A stretch of 64,000 nt of DNA from Halobacteroidaceae bacterium (GTDB lineage Bacteria; Bacillota; Halanaerobiia; B1SED10-174), in contig PWGV01000024.1 in the NCBI GenBank assembly GCA_003554585.1, forward strand, positions 17,774 through 81,773, written 5' to 3'. Below, piece by piece: positions 41,416 through 49,811 of this stretch. The position numbers were made by a program, and so were the translations under genes. The notes beneath the pieces were generated by a model. That model searched no databases, was not told the origin of the DNA, and was given only the letters and a program-made list of their open reading frames with translations. Position 1 is the stretch's first letter, and the number at the start of each line of letters is the position of its first letter.

Positions 41416-44400
41416 TTATTTTACGGGTTCCAGGCCGATTTCAATTCGTCCCTCTCCAAGATCGAGATCTTTCTTTATTGACATGTCAATACTATCCCGT
41501 TCTTCCAGGATGTCAGCCAAAGCTTCAGTTTTAATATATTCTCCATACTCTTCCATTACTTCCTGCACAAGACCTTCCGCCTTGAAATTAATATGAATTC
41601 TGGTCTCAACCTCAAGTCCCCCGTCTTTCCTGAGGGTTTGAATATTGCGGAGAATATCTCTGGCCAGTCCTTCCCGGAGAAGTTCAGGGGTAATTTCTGT
41701 ATCCAGAGCAACCAGGACTCCTTCCTCTTCAATAACAGCTTTATCCGCTGGGGCTTTTTTCTGGATGTTAACTTCCTCTGCGGATAGTTTAACATCCTTT
41801 TCTTCGAGGTTAAGGGTCAGTTCTCCCTTTTCCTCCAGCGAGCTTACTGCTTTTTCCCCATCTATGTTCTCCAGAGCTTTTTTGATCTGGGGAACCAATG
41901 GGCCAAATTTCGCCCCTACTTTTGCAAAGTTAGGCTGAAGACGGAATTCATAAAACCCGGCCTGGTCGGCAACAACCTCGATCTCCTTGATGTTAACTTC
42001 ATCTTTGATAATATTTTCTCCCCGCTCAATCGCCCGGCTCATGGCTTCATCCCCAGCTACTTCCAGCAGTTTGAGCGGCTGCCGGACCTTAATTCCAGCC
42101 TGATTCCGGGCAGAGTGAGCAACACTGCACACTCTCATTATCCTATCCATCTCCTGCAGCAATTCTTCATCCAGCCATTCCTTCTCTGCCTGGGGATAAT
42201 TACAAAGATGGATGCTTTCAGGTTGATCGGCTAATACTCCCCGAACCAGGTTCTGATAAATATCTTCAGTAATGAAGGGTAGCAGGGGTGCCAGGAGTTT
42301 GGTAATAGCCAGCAGGGTGTAATAGAGGACATGGTAGGCCTGATCCTTGTCGGCATCTTCTTCCCCTTTCCAGAAGCGGCGGCGGTTTCTGCGAACGTAC
42401 CAGCGGGAGGTATCCTCAATCAATCCATCAACACTCCGCAAACCCCGCATCGTATCATAACTCCATAACGCATCGTCCATATCTTCGATAGTCTTTTGAA
42501 CCCGGGCTACCAGCCACCGGTCAAGGAGCTCGGAGGGGCTTTCTCCCTGTTCACCCTTGTTTAAAGGCACCTTGTGGGGATCTTTACTGGGTTTCCAGCC
42601 ATCGAGCTTGGCATAGGTTAGGAAAAAGGAGTAGGTGTTCCAGAAGGTGAGAAGTTTCCGCTTGACTTCTTCACCGATCCCATAACCAAAGCTGAGATTA
42701 ACATTCGGGTTCCGGGAGGTATAGATATAGCGCATGATATCTGCGCCCATCTCTTCGACTGCATCATCAAACCAGATAGCATTCCCCCAGCTTTTGTGCA
42801 TCGGTCTTCCCGTTTCATCGTGCACCTTTTCATAAGTCATTACCTTCTTATAAGGCGGGGTATCTTCCAGAACGCTGCTCATAAAAAGCTGGGCGTAAAA
42901 CCAGAGCCTGATCTGTTCCCTCATCTCTACAACAAAATCCGCGGGGAACCATTTTTCCCAGTACTTCTTCCCTTCCTCTCCATTTAGATAACAGAGTGTC
43001 GAGAAGGGAACTATACCTGCATCCAGCCAGCAGTCACCAACTTCGGAAATCCTTTCCACCTCTTCTCCACATTCAGGGCACTCGATTTTATACTGATCAA
43101 TCCAGGGCCGGTGTAATTCAGGGAGATCATCGACTGGACTTGTAGCTTTTTCTTCAAGCTCCTCCCGGGAAGAGATAATTGTTACTTTTCCGCAGGAACA
43201 CCGGTAAAATGGAAGGGGCAGTCCCCAGAACCTTTTCCGGGAAATACACCAATCGCCCATATTGTTAAGCCAGTCAGCCATCAGCTTGCCGGCATAATCG
43301 GGCTGCCAGTTCACCTCCCTGGCATTAGCCAGCATTGTTTCCCGCATGGGTTCTCCCTTGATAAACCATTCCTGTTCCAGCCGGAAAACAAGGTCTTCCC
43401 CACAGCGCCAGCAAACAGGATAACGGTGGTGGTATTCTTCAACTTTTAACAGGTAGCCTTTTTCCGCGAGGTTATCCATTATAGGCTGCCCTACTTCGGC
43501 TGCATTTTGCCGGGAAAGAAAACCAAAGTTATCATAATAATCGCCGGCTTCATCAATGGGTGCAATTATATCCAGGTCGTGTTCCTGGCTTAAACCGTAA
43601 TCCTCGGCACCGCAACCAGGGGCAATATGGACAATTCCTGTCCCCTCTTCACCGCTTACTTCATCCCAGGAAATAACCCGGTGTCCAAGTTCCTTTTGTG
43701 CAGGCAGCTCATCAAAAGGTCCGCGATAGGTAAGCCCCAGAAGCTTATCTCCTTTGACTTTTTCTTCAACCGAATATTTACCGTCAATTCTTTCCCTGGC
43801 TTCTTCAGCCACCCAGATAAATTTATCTTCTGTTTTTAGCTTAAGATAATCCAGTTTTGGGTTTACAGCCAGGGCAACATTAGCCGGAAGAGTCCAGGGA
43901 GTAGTAGTCCATACAGCAAAATATTCATTTTCCCGGTCAATAATTGGCAGGGTAATGAAAACCGAGGGATGAACCATATCCTTGTAGGAATCCGCCAGTT
44001 CATGCTGGGAAAGGGAAGTTCCACAGCGTAAACACCAGGGCATTACACTGTCCCCCTGGTATAATAGGTCCTTATCCTGGCAAACCTTCAGGAAATGCCA
44101 GATATGCTCGATATTATTATCGTCCATGGTATAATAAGAGTTTTCCCAGTCCATCCACTGTCCAAGACGTTTAGACTGCTCAGTTTGAATAGCTGCGTAC
44201 TTCTCAACTCTCTCCCGACAGGCCCGGGCAAAATTTTCCAGGCCGTATTCAATTATTTCTTTTTTTGAATTCAAATCCAGTGCTTTCTCCCCTTCAACCT
44301 CTACCCAGAGGCCCTGACAGTCAAAACCATTCTGAAACCTCTGGTCAAAACCATGCATTGCCCGGTGGCGCTGGAAAACGTCCTTATAGGTCCTGCCCCA

Positions 44401-44577
44401 GGCATGATGGACCCCCATGGGGTTATTGGCAGTAATGGGACCGTCAATAAAAGAATAGTGTTCGTTCCCTTTATTTTTTTCCTGGAGTTTTTTAAAAATT
44501 TGTTGCTCTTCCCAGAACTTTAAAATCTGCCTTTCAAGTTTTGGAAATTCTGGCTTGGCGGGAACTTCTTTAAACAT
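41416..44577 (-). CDS. ileS: Isoleucine--tRNA ligase (long form)
   Basis: A 1053-residue class I synthetase. The HIGH position reads PMGVHHAWGRTYKDVFQRH (HHAW) and the KMSKS position reads RPMHKSWGNAIWFDD (MHKSW), both unlike the common bacterial IleS. The editing domain and CWRCGEDLVFRLEQEWFIK, NMGDWCISRKRFWGLPLPFY and the zinc-type CSCG and CPECGEEV pairs are present. The C-terminal ATRNQAG-like SARNQAGIKVRQPLKLLEV and long tail fit the longer, archaeal/eukaryote-like IleS class. ATG start at 44577 after AAAGGAGGAAG. Controlled by the T-box leader upstream. Confidence 0.95.
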   Translation of the reverse strand: MFKEVPAKPEFPKLERQILKFWEEQQIFKKLQEKNKGNEHYSFIDGPITANNPMGVHHAWGRTYKDVFQRHRAMHGFDQRFQNGFDCQGLWVEVEGEKALDLNSKKEIIEYGLENFARACRERVEKYAAIQTEQSKRLGQWMDWENSYYTMDDNNIEHIWHFLKVCQDKDLLYQGDSVMPWCLRCGTSLSQHELADSYKDMVHPSVFITLPIIDRENEYFAVWTTTPWTLPANVALAVNPKLDYLKLKTEDKFIWVAEEARERIDGKYSVEEKVKGDKLLGLTYRGPFDELPAQKELGHRVISWDEVSGEEGTGIVHIAPGCGAEDYGLSQEHDLDIIAPIDEAGDYYDNFGFLSRQNAAEVGQPIMDNLAEKGYLLKVEEYHHRYPVCWRCGEDLVFRLEQEWFIKGEPMRETMLANAREVNWQPDYAGKLMADWLNNMGDWCISRKRFWGLPLPFYRCSCGKVTIISSREELEEKATSPVDDLPELHRPWIDQYKIECPECGEEVERISEVGDCWLDAGIVPFSTLCYLNGEEGKKYWEKWFPADFVVEMREQIRLWFYAQLFMSSVLEDTPPYKKVMTYEKVHDETGRPMHKSWGNAIWFDDAVEEMGADIMRYIYTSRNPNVNLSFGYGIGEEVKRKLLTFWNTYSFFLTYAKLDGWKPSKDPHKVPLNKGEQGESPSELLDRWLVARVQKTIEDMDDALWSYDTMRGLRSVDGLIEDTSRWYVRRNRRRFWKGEEDADKDQAYHVLYYTLLAITKLLAPLLPFITEDIYQNLVRGVLADQPESIHLCNYPQAEKEWLDEELLQEMDRIMRVCSVAHSARNQAGIKVRQPLKLLEVAGDEAMSRAIERGENIIKDEVNIKEIEVVADQAGFYEFRLQPNFAKVGAKFGPLVPQIKKALENIDGEKAVSSLEEKGELTLNLEEKDVKLSAEEVNIQKKAPADKAVIEEEGVLVALDTEITPELLREGLARDILRNIQTLRKDGGLEVETRIHINFKAEGLVQEVMEEYGEYIKTEALADILEERDSIDMSIKKDLDLGEGRIEIGLEPVK

Positions 44578-44612
44578 TCTTCTTCCTCCTTTACATAATG
44601 CTCGCAATAAAA

Positions 44613-44855
44613 AAACCCAATCCTTTTTAAGGACGGGGTTTCCCGCGGTACCACCTTAATTGGCTTTACAGCCCTCTCCAGCAGGCACTTTAATGCCCTA
44701 CCCCTGCTAACGGTGAGGCTTCCGGCAGACTTACTCATCTTTCAGTCTGCGGCTCCCAGGCGATTTTCCCCATTTTCTTTCTACCGGGCTCCCACCATCC
44801 CCGGCTCGCTAAGAGAAATAAAAACGGGTACTCTTCCTGCTCCTAGCCTATTTGG
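44613..44855 (-). promoter_or_regulatory. T-box leader of ileS (isoleucine, ATC specifier)
   Basis: The minus strand has the T-box bulge sequence AGGTGGTACCGCGG (complement of 44644-44657), followed by a terminator of AACCCCGTCC against GGATTGGGTT with seven T. The upstream stem I region contains GGGGAAAATCGCC with ATC, an isoleucine codon, placed as the specifier (complement of 44762-44764). Uncharged tRNA-Ile should bind here and prevent termination. Confidence 0.93.
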
Positions 44856-44859
44856 AGTT

Positions 44860-44888
44860 ATTTTACCATAGGGATGCTCCATAGTCAA
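44860..44888 (-). promoter_or_regulatory. Sigma-A promoter of ileS leader
   Basis: On the minus strand TTGACT, a 17-base spacer and TAAAAT lie immediately before the T-box leader. Confidence 0.85.
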
Positions 44889-44940
44889 CAATCCTTAGGG
44901 GAATGATACCTCGCCCCCCTCCTTGCAAAATCAGGTAAAA

Positions 44941-44969
44941 TAAATAAAAACCCGGCTTTTTTGCCGGGA
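44941..44969 (-). terminator. Terminator after the 62-residue gene
   Basis: CCCGGC-AAAAAA-GCCGGG on the minus strand followed by TTTTTATTT. Confidence 0.85.
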
Positions 44970-45000
44970 AATTTATTCCTTGGAATATTATACTTCGGTA

Positions 45001-45189
45001 TTAGATAGCTACAATTACTACCCCCAGTTCTTTTTCCAGTTGTTTTATTTTTTCCAGCTGCTCTGAGGATAATTGAGCGGGTTTAACTGCCTTGCAGGAA
45101 AAAGCAAGCAGGATCGCCCCCAGCTCTTTTTCCAGGCTTTGCAAAGAATCCAGTTTATCTTTTTCCATGGCGGCATAGGAACAGATCAT
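45001..45189 (-). CDS. Small protein with two copies of an 18-residue repeat
   Basis: A 62-residue protein, ATG start 5 bases after GGAGGGG and with its own terminator, so it is very likely expressed. Residues 13-30 (LDSLQSLEKELGAILLAF) and 45-62 (LEKIKQLEKELGVVIVAI) are copies of one helix-plus-beta unit 32 residues apart, joined by SCKAVKPAQLSSEQ. There is one Cys in the first linker and one near the N-terminus. No signal peptide. Function unknown; it could be a small dimeric fold. It is flanked by the ileS promoter and the opuA operon terminator. Confidence 0.75.
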   Translation of the reverse strand: MICSYAAMEKDKLDSLQSLEKELGAILLAFSCKAVKPAQLSSEQLEKIKQLEKELGVVIVAI

Positions 45190-45331
45190 TAAAACCCCTC
45201 CAATAATTACTTGGTTTTTTTGTATATTAATGAAATTTTATCACATTTTTATTCCGCTGGCAAACTGTAAGAAAAAACGGATAATTTTTCAATCCCGTGA
45301 AATGCAAACTCCTGCAAAAACCCAAAAAAAA

Positions 45332-45353
45332 AGCACCTGTAAAAACAGGCACT
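45332..45353 (-). terminator. Terminator after glycine-betaine operon
   Basis: On the minus strand AGTGCCTGT and ACAGGTGCT pair with one mismatch around a TTTT loop, followed by at least eight T. Confidence 0.85.
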
Positions 45354-45361
45354 CTAAAATA

Positions 45362-46213
45362 TTAATTACTGGGGGGTTCAAAGCGTTTGGCGAAGCCCTG
45401 AGTAAGCCTATCAATAACTATTGCAAGAATTACAACACTTATCCCCGCTTCAAACCCTCGGCCCACATCAATCCTATTTATAGAAACCAAAACCTCATAA
45501 CCCAGGCCTCCTCCACCAATCATGGAGGCAATTACAACCATCGCCAGCGCCATCATAGTAGTTTGGTTAACACCGGCAAGGATTGAAGGCATTGCCAGAG
45601 GTATACGCACCTCTTTCAGAAGTTGAAAACGTGTAGCTCCATAGGCCAAAGCCGCTTCTTGGACTTCCTGGGATACCTGCCGCAAACCAAGATTGGTCAG
45701 CCTGATTACCGGGGGGACTGCGTAAACAAAAGTTGCCAGAACCGCAGGCACCTTCCCCAAACCAAAAAGCATCATGGTCGGGATCAGGTAAACAAAACTG
45801 GGCATGGTCTGCATGCCGTCAAGAATTGGCCTTCCCAGGCCTTCTAGCCTATTGAATTCCGCCATCAAAACCCCATTTGGTATACCAACTAAAATGGCGA
45901 TAACAACGGCAGTAAGAACGATAGCTATTGTTTCTATTGCCAGATCCCACAGCCCAAAAAGACCAACTGCAATAGGTAATAAACTTAAAACAATTGTCAG
46001 GCCTATTTTTTTTGTAGTAAAATATGAGGTCAGGGCAATTGCCAGAATATAAATCCACCAGGGGATAGCTTCCAGACCAGAGTGGATATTTAAAAGAAGG
46101 GAGAGGATAATTCCAGAAAGACCGTCAAAAAAAGCCGTAAACGTGGTTAATAACCAGTTTGTAAAATCATTGATCCAACCAGCGATATGAAACTCCCAGG
46201 CTTCAGGAAACAT
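45362..46213 (-). CDS. opuAB: Glycine betaine/proline ABC transporter permease
   Basis: A 283-residue permease of the ProW/OpuAB family with about seven helices. IPNGVLMAEFNRLEGLGRPILDGMQTMPSFVYLIP (in parts) and the coupling loop EAALAYGATRFQLLKEVRIPLAMP are diagnostic, followed by NQTTMMALAMVVIASMIGGGGLGYEVL. It imports compatible solutes such as glycine betaine. Its start overlaps the ATPase gene by 11 bases. Confidence 0.95.
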   Translation of the reverse strand: MFPEAWEFHIAGWINDFTNWLLTTFTAFFDGLSGIILSLLLNIHSGLEAIPWWIYILAIALTSYFTTKKIGLTIVLSLLPIAVGLFGLWDLAIETIAIVLTAVVIAILVGIPNGVLMAEFNRLEGLGRPILDGMQTMPSFVYLIPTMMLFGLGKVPAVLATFVYAVPPVIRLTNLGLRQVSQEVQEAALAYGATRFQLLKEVRIPLAMPSILAGVNQTTMMALAMVVIASMIGGGGLGYEVLVSINRIDVGRGFEAGISVVILAIVIDRLTQGFAKRFEPPSN

Positions 46214-47081
46214 CCTCTGTCAACCCCTCTCTATTCTCATCATCCTGACGCTCTTTTTTTGCTTTCTGGAACAGCTCTTTCTTATCCTGAACAAATCGGG
46301 CGACATAGTCGTCAGCTGGATTATCTAGAATCTTCTCGGGTTTACCAACCTGGACGAATGACCCGTCCCGCATAACTGCCATTCTATCGCCCAGACGGAT
46401 CCCTTCATCCAGGTCATGGGTGACAAAGAAAATTGTTTTATGAGTTTTTTCGTGGAGGGTCACCATTTCTTCCTGCATCTCCCGCCTGATCAAGGGATCG
46501 AGGCCGCTGAAAGGCTCATCCATCAATAGAATCGGCGGATCCGATGCCAGGGCCCTTGCAATACCCACCCTTTGCTGCATCCCTCCACTCAGACTTGCTG
46601 GATAATAGCCATCCCAGCCTTCCAGGCCAACTGTAGTTAAAAGTTCTCTGGCCCGTTCTTCCCGCTCCTTGCGGGGTACCTTTTTTAAATTCAAACCAAA
46701 TGAAACATTTTCCAGGACAGTCCGGTGGGGAAGGAGGCCATAGTGTTGAAACACCATGGCCGCCGACTTCCGCCGGAATTGAGTTAATTCTTGGTTATTC
46801 AGGGAAGTCACTTCTTCCCCGTCCATTTTTATGGTTCCCCCTGTAGGTTCCACCAGCCGCATTAAACACCTGATAAGTGTTGATTTCCCGCTACCGGAAA
46901 GCCCCATTACAACAAACACTTCGCCGGAGTTTACAGAAAAGGAAACATCCCTGACTGCAACTACCGCTTCCCGGCTTTCTTCCATCTTGGATAATTTATC
47001 CGGCTGGTCGAGGGGAACATGTTCTTTTTTAGGTCCGTAGACCTTCCACAGGCTTTTTACCTCAATTGCCTGCTGGGTCAC
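46203..47081 (-). CDS. opuAA: Glycine betaine/proline ABC transporter ATPase
   Basis: A 292-residue ATPase. The ProV-type N-terminus (IEVKSLWKVYGPKKEHV), Walker A VMGLSGSGKSTLIRCLMRL, signature ASLSGGMQQRVGIARAL, Walker B PILLMDEPFSGLDPLIRREM and H-loop FFVTHDLDEGIRLGDRMAVM are intact. The tandem CBS domains that follow the ATPase in usual OpuAA/ProV (about 400 residues) and sense ionic strength are absent, so osmotic control must work otherwise. Adjacent to the binding-protein gene with one base shared. Confidence 0.95.
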   Translation of the reverse strand: MTQQAIEVKSLWKVYGPKKEHVPLDQPDKLSKMEESREAVVAVRDVSFSVNSGEVFVVMGLSGSGKSTLIRCLMRLVEPTGGTIKMDGEEVTSLNNQELTQFRRKSAAMVFQHYGLLPHRTVLENVSFGLNLKKVPRKEREERARELLTTVGLEGWDGYYPASLSGGMQQRVGIARALASDPPILLMDEPFSGLDPLIRREMQEEMVTLHEKTHKTIFFVTHDLDEGIRLGDRMAVMRDGSFVQVGKPEKILDNPADDYVARFVQDKKELFQKAKKERQDDENREGLTEDVS

Positions 47082-48103
47082 TAGTTACCGAGCTCCTCGG
47101 CAACTGCCGCTTCAATTTTTTCTATTAAGCTGTCCTGGACAAACCATTGGTGCCATACGTGACGGTAGTTATCAAAAAACCACAGTGCAGCTTCCTCAAT
47201 AGAAGCTTCTTCTTCCCTCATATAAGCAAGGATTTCGTTATTCTGTTCCATGGTAGTTTCATAGTGGGCCAGGAAGGAAACCATTTGCGGTGATCTTTCA
47301 GCCAGCCCAGTATTTATTGCGATGTGAACCGGGCAGGGGTTAAATGCGGTTCCCCTATTTTCTTCCCACTGTTCGGGATCAAAAGGCGGTTCTTCCAGCA
47401 TGGTCAGGTCGAGAAGTCCAATTAACCAGGTAGGTTCCCAGTAATAACCGACAATCGGTTCTCCTCGCTGATAAGCAGTTACGAAAGCGGTTGCCAGTGC
47501 AGCATCGGAACCGGGGTTAAAAATTTCAAAGTGTTCCTCCAGTCCATAAGCTTCAAACTTGGCAATGTTAATGTCATGCACTATCCATCCTGGTGGTGCA
47601 TTGTAGAAACGGCCCTTGTCGGGATTCTCAGGATCACGGAAAAGCTCCCAGTGGTCAGCAAGATCAAAAACGGATTTCAGGTCAGGAGCTATCGGTTCAA
47701 TCCCTCTTTCCTCATCACCTTCAATTACATAGGTAGGGATATACCAGCCCTGGGGTGAGTCGGGAAAATTTGGTCCTAAATCGATCATATCCCCTGAATC
47801 CATTGCTTCTTCATGGATTTCGCGAGTATTATCAACCCACATTTCCATGGAAACATCGACATCACCACGACGCAAACCGGTTACTAAAGGAACGGTTTCC
47901 CCAAATTCGTAAACCGGTTCTAAGCCAAAGGCGTGCTTGGCAACAAAACCTGCAATCCGGTTATGAACCTGCACACTATCCCAGTTAAAATCTGAAAAAA
48001 CAATTTGCTCTTGAGCTTCAACCTGGCTACTCCAGGAAAATACCATGAGCAGCATTAATAATACAGTCGCCAATTTGACCACTGTGCCTTCTTTAATCTT
48101 CAC
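47081..48103 (-). CDS. opuAC: Glycine betaine-type substrate-binding protein
   Basis: A 340-residue exported binding protein with signal peptide VVKLATVLLMLLMVFSWSSQVEA and cleavage before QEQIVF. The mature protein matches the ProX/OpuAC group: IVFSDFNWDSVQVHNRIAGF, GDVDVSMEMWVDNTREIHEE, YYWEPTWLIGLLDLTML, and several Trp residues expected to form an aromatic box for the trimethylammonium group. No lipobox, so membrane tethering is unclear. GTG start after GGAGG. It overlaps the small regulator gene upstream by 11 bases. Confidence 0.93.
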   Translation of the reverse strand: MKIKEGTVVKLATVLLMLLMVFSWSSQVEAQEQIVFSDFNWDSVQVHNRIAGFVAKHAFGLEPVYEFGETVPLVTGLRRGDVDVSMEMWVDNTREIHEEAMDSGDMIDLGPNFPDSPQGWYIPTYVIEGDEERGIEPIAPDLKSVFDLADHWELFRDPENPDKGRFYNAPPGWIVHDINIAKFEAYGLEEHFEIFNPGSDAALATAFVTAYQRGEPIVGYYWEPTWLIGLLDLTMLEEPPFDPEQWEENRGTAFNPCPVHIAINTGLAERSPQMVSFLAHYETTMEQNNEILAYMREEEASIEEAALWFFDNYRHVWHQWFVQDSLIEKIEAAVAEELGN

Positions 48104-48446
48104 TTTTTTCTTCCTCCTTTGAATAATTTATTCGGGGGGTCATTTTTTCTTTCTCCAGAATCAGTGCCACTTTCTCTTCTAAAACATCCAGTCTTCCTTT
48201 AATACCATCTATTTCCCTCTGGAAATGGTTAATGGGATCACTCACAAAAAACTGGTTGTTGCGGGCATTGGCAATCAAACTATAAACTGTCTGATTCCGG
48301 TAAAGGGTTGATCTTGCCACTCCCAACTTCCTTGCCACAGCCTGAAAGTCAATCTTTTCTCCTGATTCATTTAATTCCTGGATCGCCCTTTCAGTGGCAT
48401 TGATTAAATTTGCTTTTTCTTTTTGGGTGACTTTACTTTTAGTCAT
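48093..48446 (-). CDS. Small HTH protein, probable regulator of the opuA operon
   Basis: A 117-residue protein. Residues 5-60 (KVTQKEKANLINATERAIQELNESGEKIDF QAVARKLGVARSTLYRNQTVY, in parts) form a helix-turn-helix like that of TnpC/DUF6262-type proteins. The C-terminal half is a predicted coiled coil (REIDGIKGRLDVLEEKVALILEKEK). First gene of the operon and overlapping opuAC, so it probably controls the transporter genes. Its ATG lies 3-4 bases after a run of ten G (complement of 48450-48459) that serves as ribosome site. Confidence 0.75.
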   Translation of the reverse strand: MTKSKVTQKEKANLINATERAIQELNESGEKIDFQAVARKLGVARSTLYRNQTVYSLIANARNNQFFVSDPINHFQREIDGIKGRLDVLEEKVALILEKEKMTPRINYSKEEEKSED

Positions 48447-48477
48447 TTTCCCCCCCCCCAAAAAACGCAACATCTAT

Positions 48478-48511
48478 GCTACAACTATAGCACAAATGGC
48501 AGATTTGTCAA
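48478..48511 (-). promoter_or_regulatory. Promoter with overlapping palindrome before the opuA operon
   Basis: On the minus strand TTGACA, a 16-base spacer and TATAGT form a sigma-A promoter. TGCTA-N6-TAGCA, a perfect inverted repeat, spans the -10 element and suits an operator for autoregulation by the adjacent HTH protein. Confidence 0.7.
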
Positions 48512-48577
48512 GTTTTTTCTCCCCCGGGCCCCAGATGCTTCCATTAATTATAAAATGAGTTTTTATTATTGTTTAAA

Positions 48578-48593
48578 GGTTAATAAATTAACC
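48578..48593. promoter_or_regulatory. Perfect 16-bp palindrome upstream of aspB
   Basis: GGTTAAT-AA-ATTAACC is a perfect inverted repeat 46 bases before the aminotransferase start, in AT-rich sequence. Operator function is inferred. Confidence 0.45.
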
Positions 48594-48639
48594 CGGCGAA
48601 ATAATTATTTATAAGAAGAAAAAGCAAGGAGGTTTTCCA

Positions 48640-49806
48640 ATGAATCTTTCACACCTGGTGGAAAGCATCCCCCCTTCTCCCACCCTGGAAATCACAGCCA
48701 AGGTTAACGCAAAAAAAGAGGCCGGAGAAAACGTTGTTAGCTTCGGAGCAGGCCAGCCAGATTTCGATACCCCTGATAATATTAAAGAAGCGGCTCACAA
48801 GGCAATGCTGGATGGCTTCACCAAGTATACGGCTGCAACCGGGATTACCCCGCTCAAAGAAGCTGCTGTTAGTCAGTTTGAAAATAGTTTGGGATTAAAA
48901 TATGAAGCCAACCAGATCATTATTGGAAACGGGGCCAAGCAGGTCCTGGCTACGGCAATTATGGCCTGCTGCAACCCGGGAGACGAAGTAATTATTCCTT
49001 CTCCTTACTGGGTGAGCTACCCGGAAATGGCAAAAATGGCAGGAGCGAAACCCGTTTTTGTTTCTCTCGAAGCTCCAACTTTTGAGCTCGACATAACTGC
49101 TATAGAAAAAGCAATTACCTCGCGAACCAGGGCAATTATTATCAACTCCCCGAGTAACCCCACAGGCCGTGTTTTCAGTGAAGATTCCCTGGCAGAATTG
49201 GCCCAGCTGGCAATCAATCATCAAATCTGGGTAATAACCGATGAAGTTTATGACTTCCTTGTTTACGGGGAAAACCGCCATTACTCTATTGCTGCAGTAA
49301 ACCCTGAAATTAAAAAGCAAACCCTGGTAGTCAACGCTGTTTCCAAGAAATATTCCATGACGGGCTGGAGGATAGGTTATGGGGCCGGTCCGAAGGAGTT
49401 GATTGGAGCCATGGGAAGAATCCAGGGCCATTACACCTCCAACGCCAATTCAATTGCCCAAAAGGCTGCTCTCGAAGCCCTAAACGGAGATCAAAGTTCA
49501 GTGGGAATTATGGTAAAGGCCTTTACCGAACGCCGCAATTATATTGTAAAACGCCTGGAAAAAATGCCTGGCATTAAACTTGAAGACCCCCAGGGGGCAT
49601 TTTATGTATTCCCATATATCGGTGACATTGAAACAGATGACTTTGGTTTCTGTGATGATTTGCTTGAAGAACAGGGAGTAGCCCTGGTACCTGGCAGTGC
49701 CTTCGGGGCTCCAGGATACGTCCGGATTTCCTTCGCCACCTCTCTGGAAGAAATTGCAGAGGGAATGGATCGAATGGACCAATTTTTAAAAGACAGGGAG
49801 GGTTAA
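48640..49806 (+). CDS. aspB: PLP-dependent aminotransferase, aspartate aminotransferase type
   Basis: A 388-residue class I/II aminotransferase. FGAGQPDFDTPDNIKEAAHK, GNGAKQVLATAI, PSPYWVSYPEM, NSPSNPTGRVF, ITDEVYDFLVYG with the PLP-ring Asp and Tyr, and the catalytic Lys in VVNAVSKKYSMTGWRIGY are all present. Closest in layout to bacterial subgroup Ib aspartate aminotransferases. It converts aspartate and 2-oxoglutarate to oxaloacetate and glutamate. ATG start after AAGGAGG. It is followed 5 bases later by the malate dehydrogenase gene, which handles the oxaloacetate produced. Confidence 0.93.
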   Translation: MNLSHLVESIPPSPTLEITAKVNAKKEAGENVVSFGAGQPDFDTPDNIKEAAHKAMLDGFTKYTAATGITPLKEAAVSQFENSLGLKYEANQIIIGNGAKQVLATAIMACCNPGDEVIIPSPYWVSYPEMAKMAGAKPVFVSLEAPTFELDITAIEKAITSRTRAIIINSPSNPTGRVFSEDSLAELAQLAINHQIWVITDEVYDFLVYGENRHYSIAAVNPEIKKQTLVVNAVSKKYSMTGWRIGYGAGPKELIGAMGRIQGHYTSNANSIAQKAALEALNGDQSSVGIMVKAFTERRNYIVKRLEKMPGIKLEDPQGAFYVFPYIGDIETDDFGFCDDLLEEQGVALVPGSAFGAPGYVRISFATSLEEIAEGMDRMDQFLKDREG

Positions 49807-49811
49807 ACTAA

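Noticed and set aside
44613..44855. The repeated GGTACCGCGG motif here and at 55820 as a dispersed repeat or mobile element
   Set aside because: Both are the T-box sequence of tRNA-controlled leaders upstream of synthetase genes.
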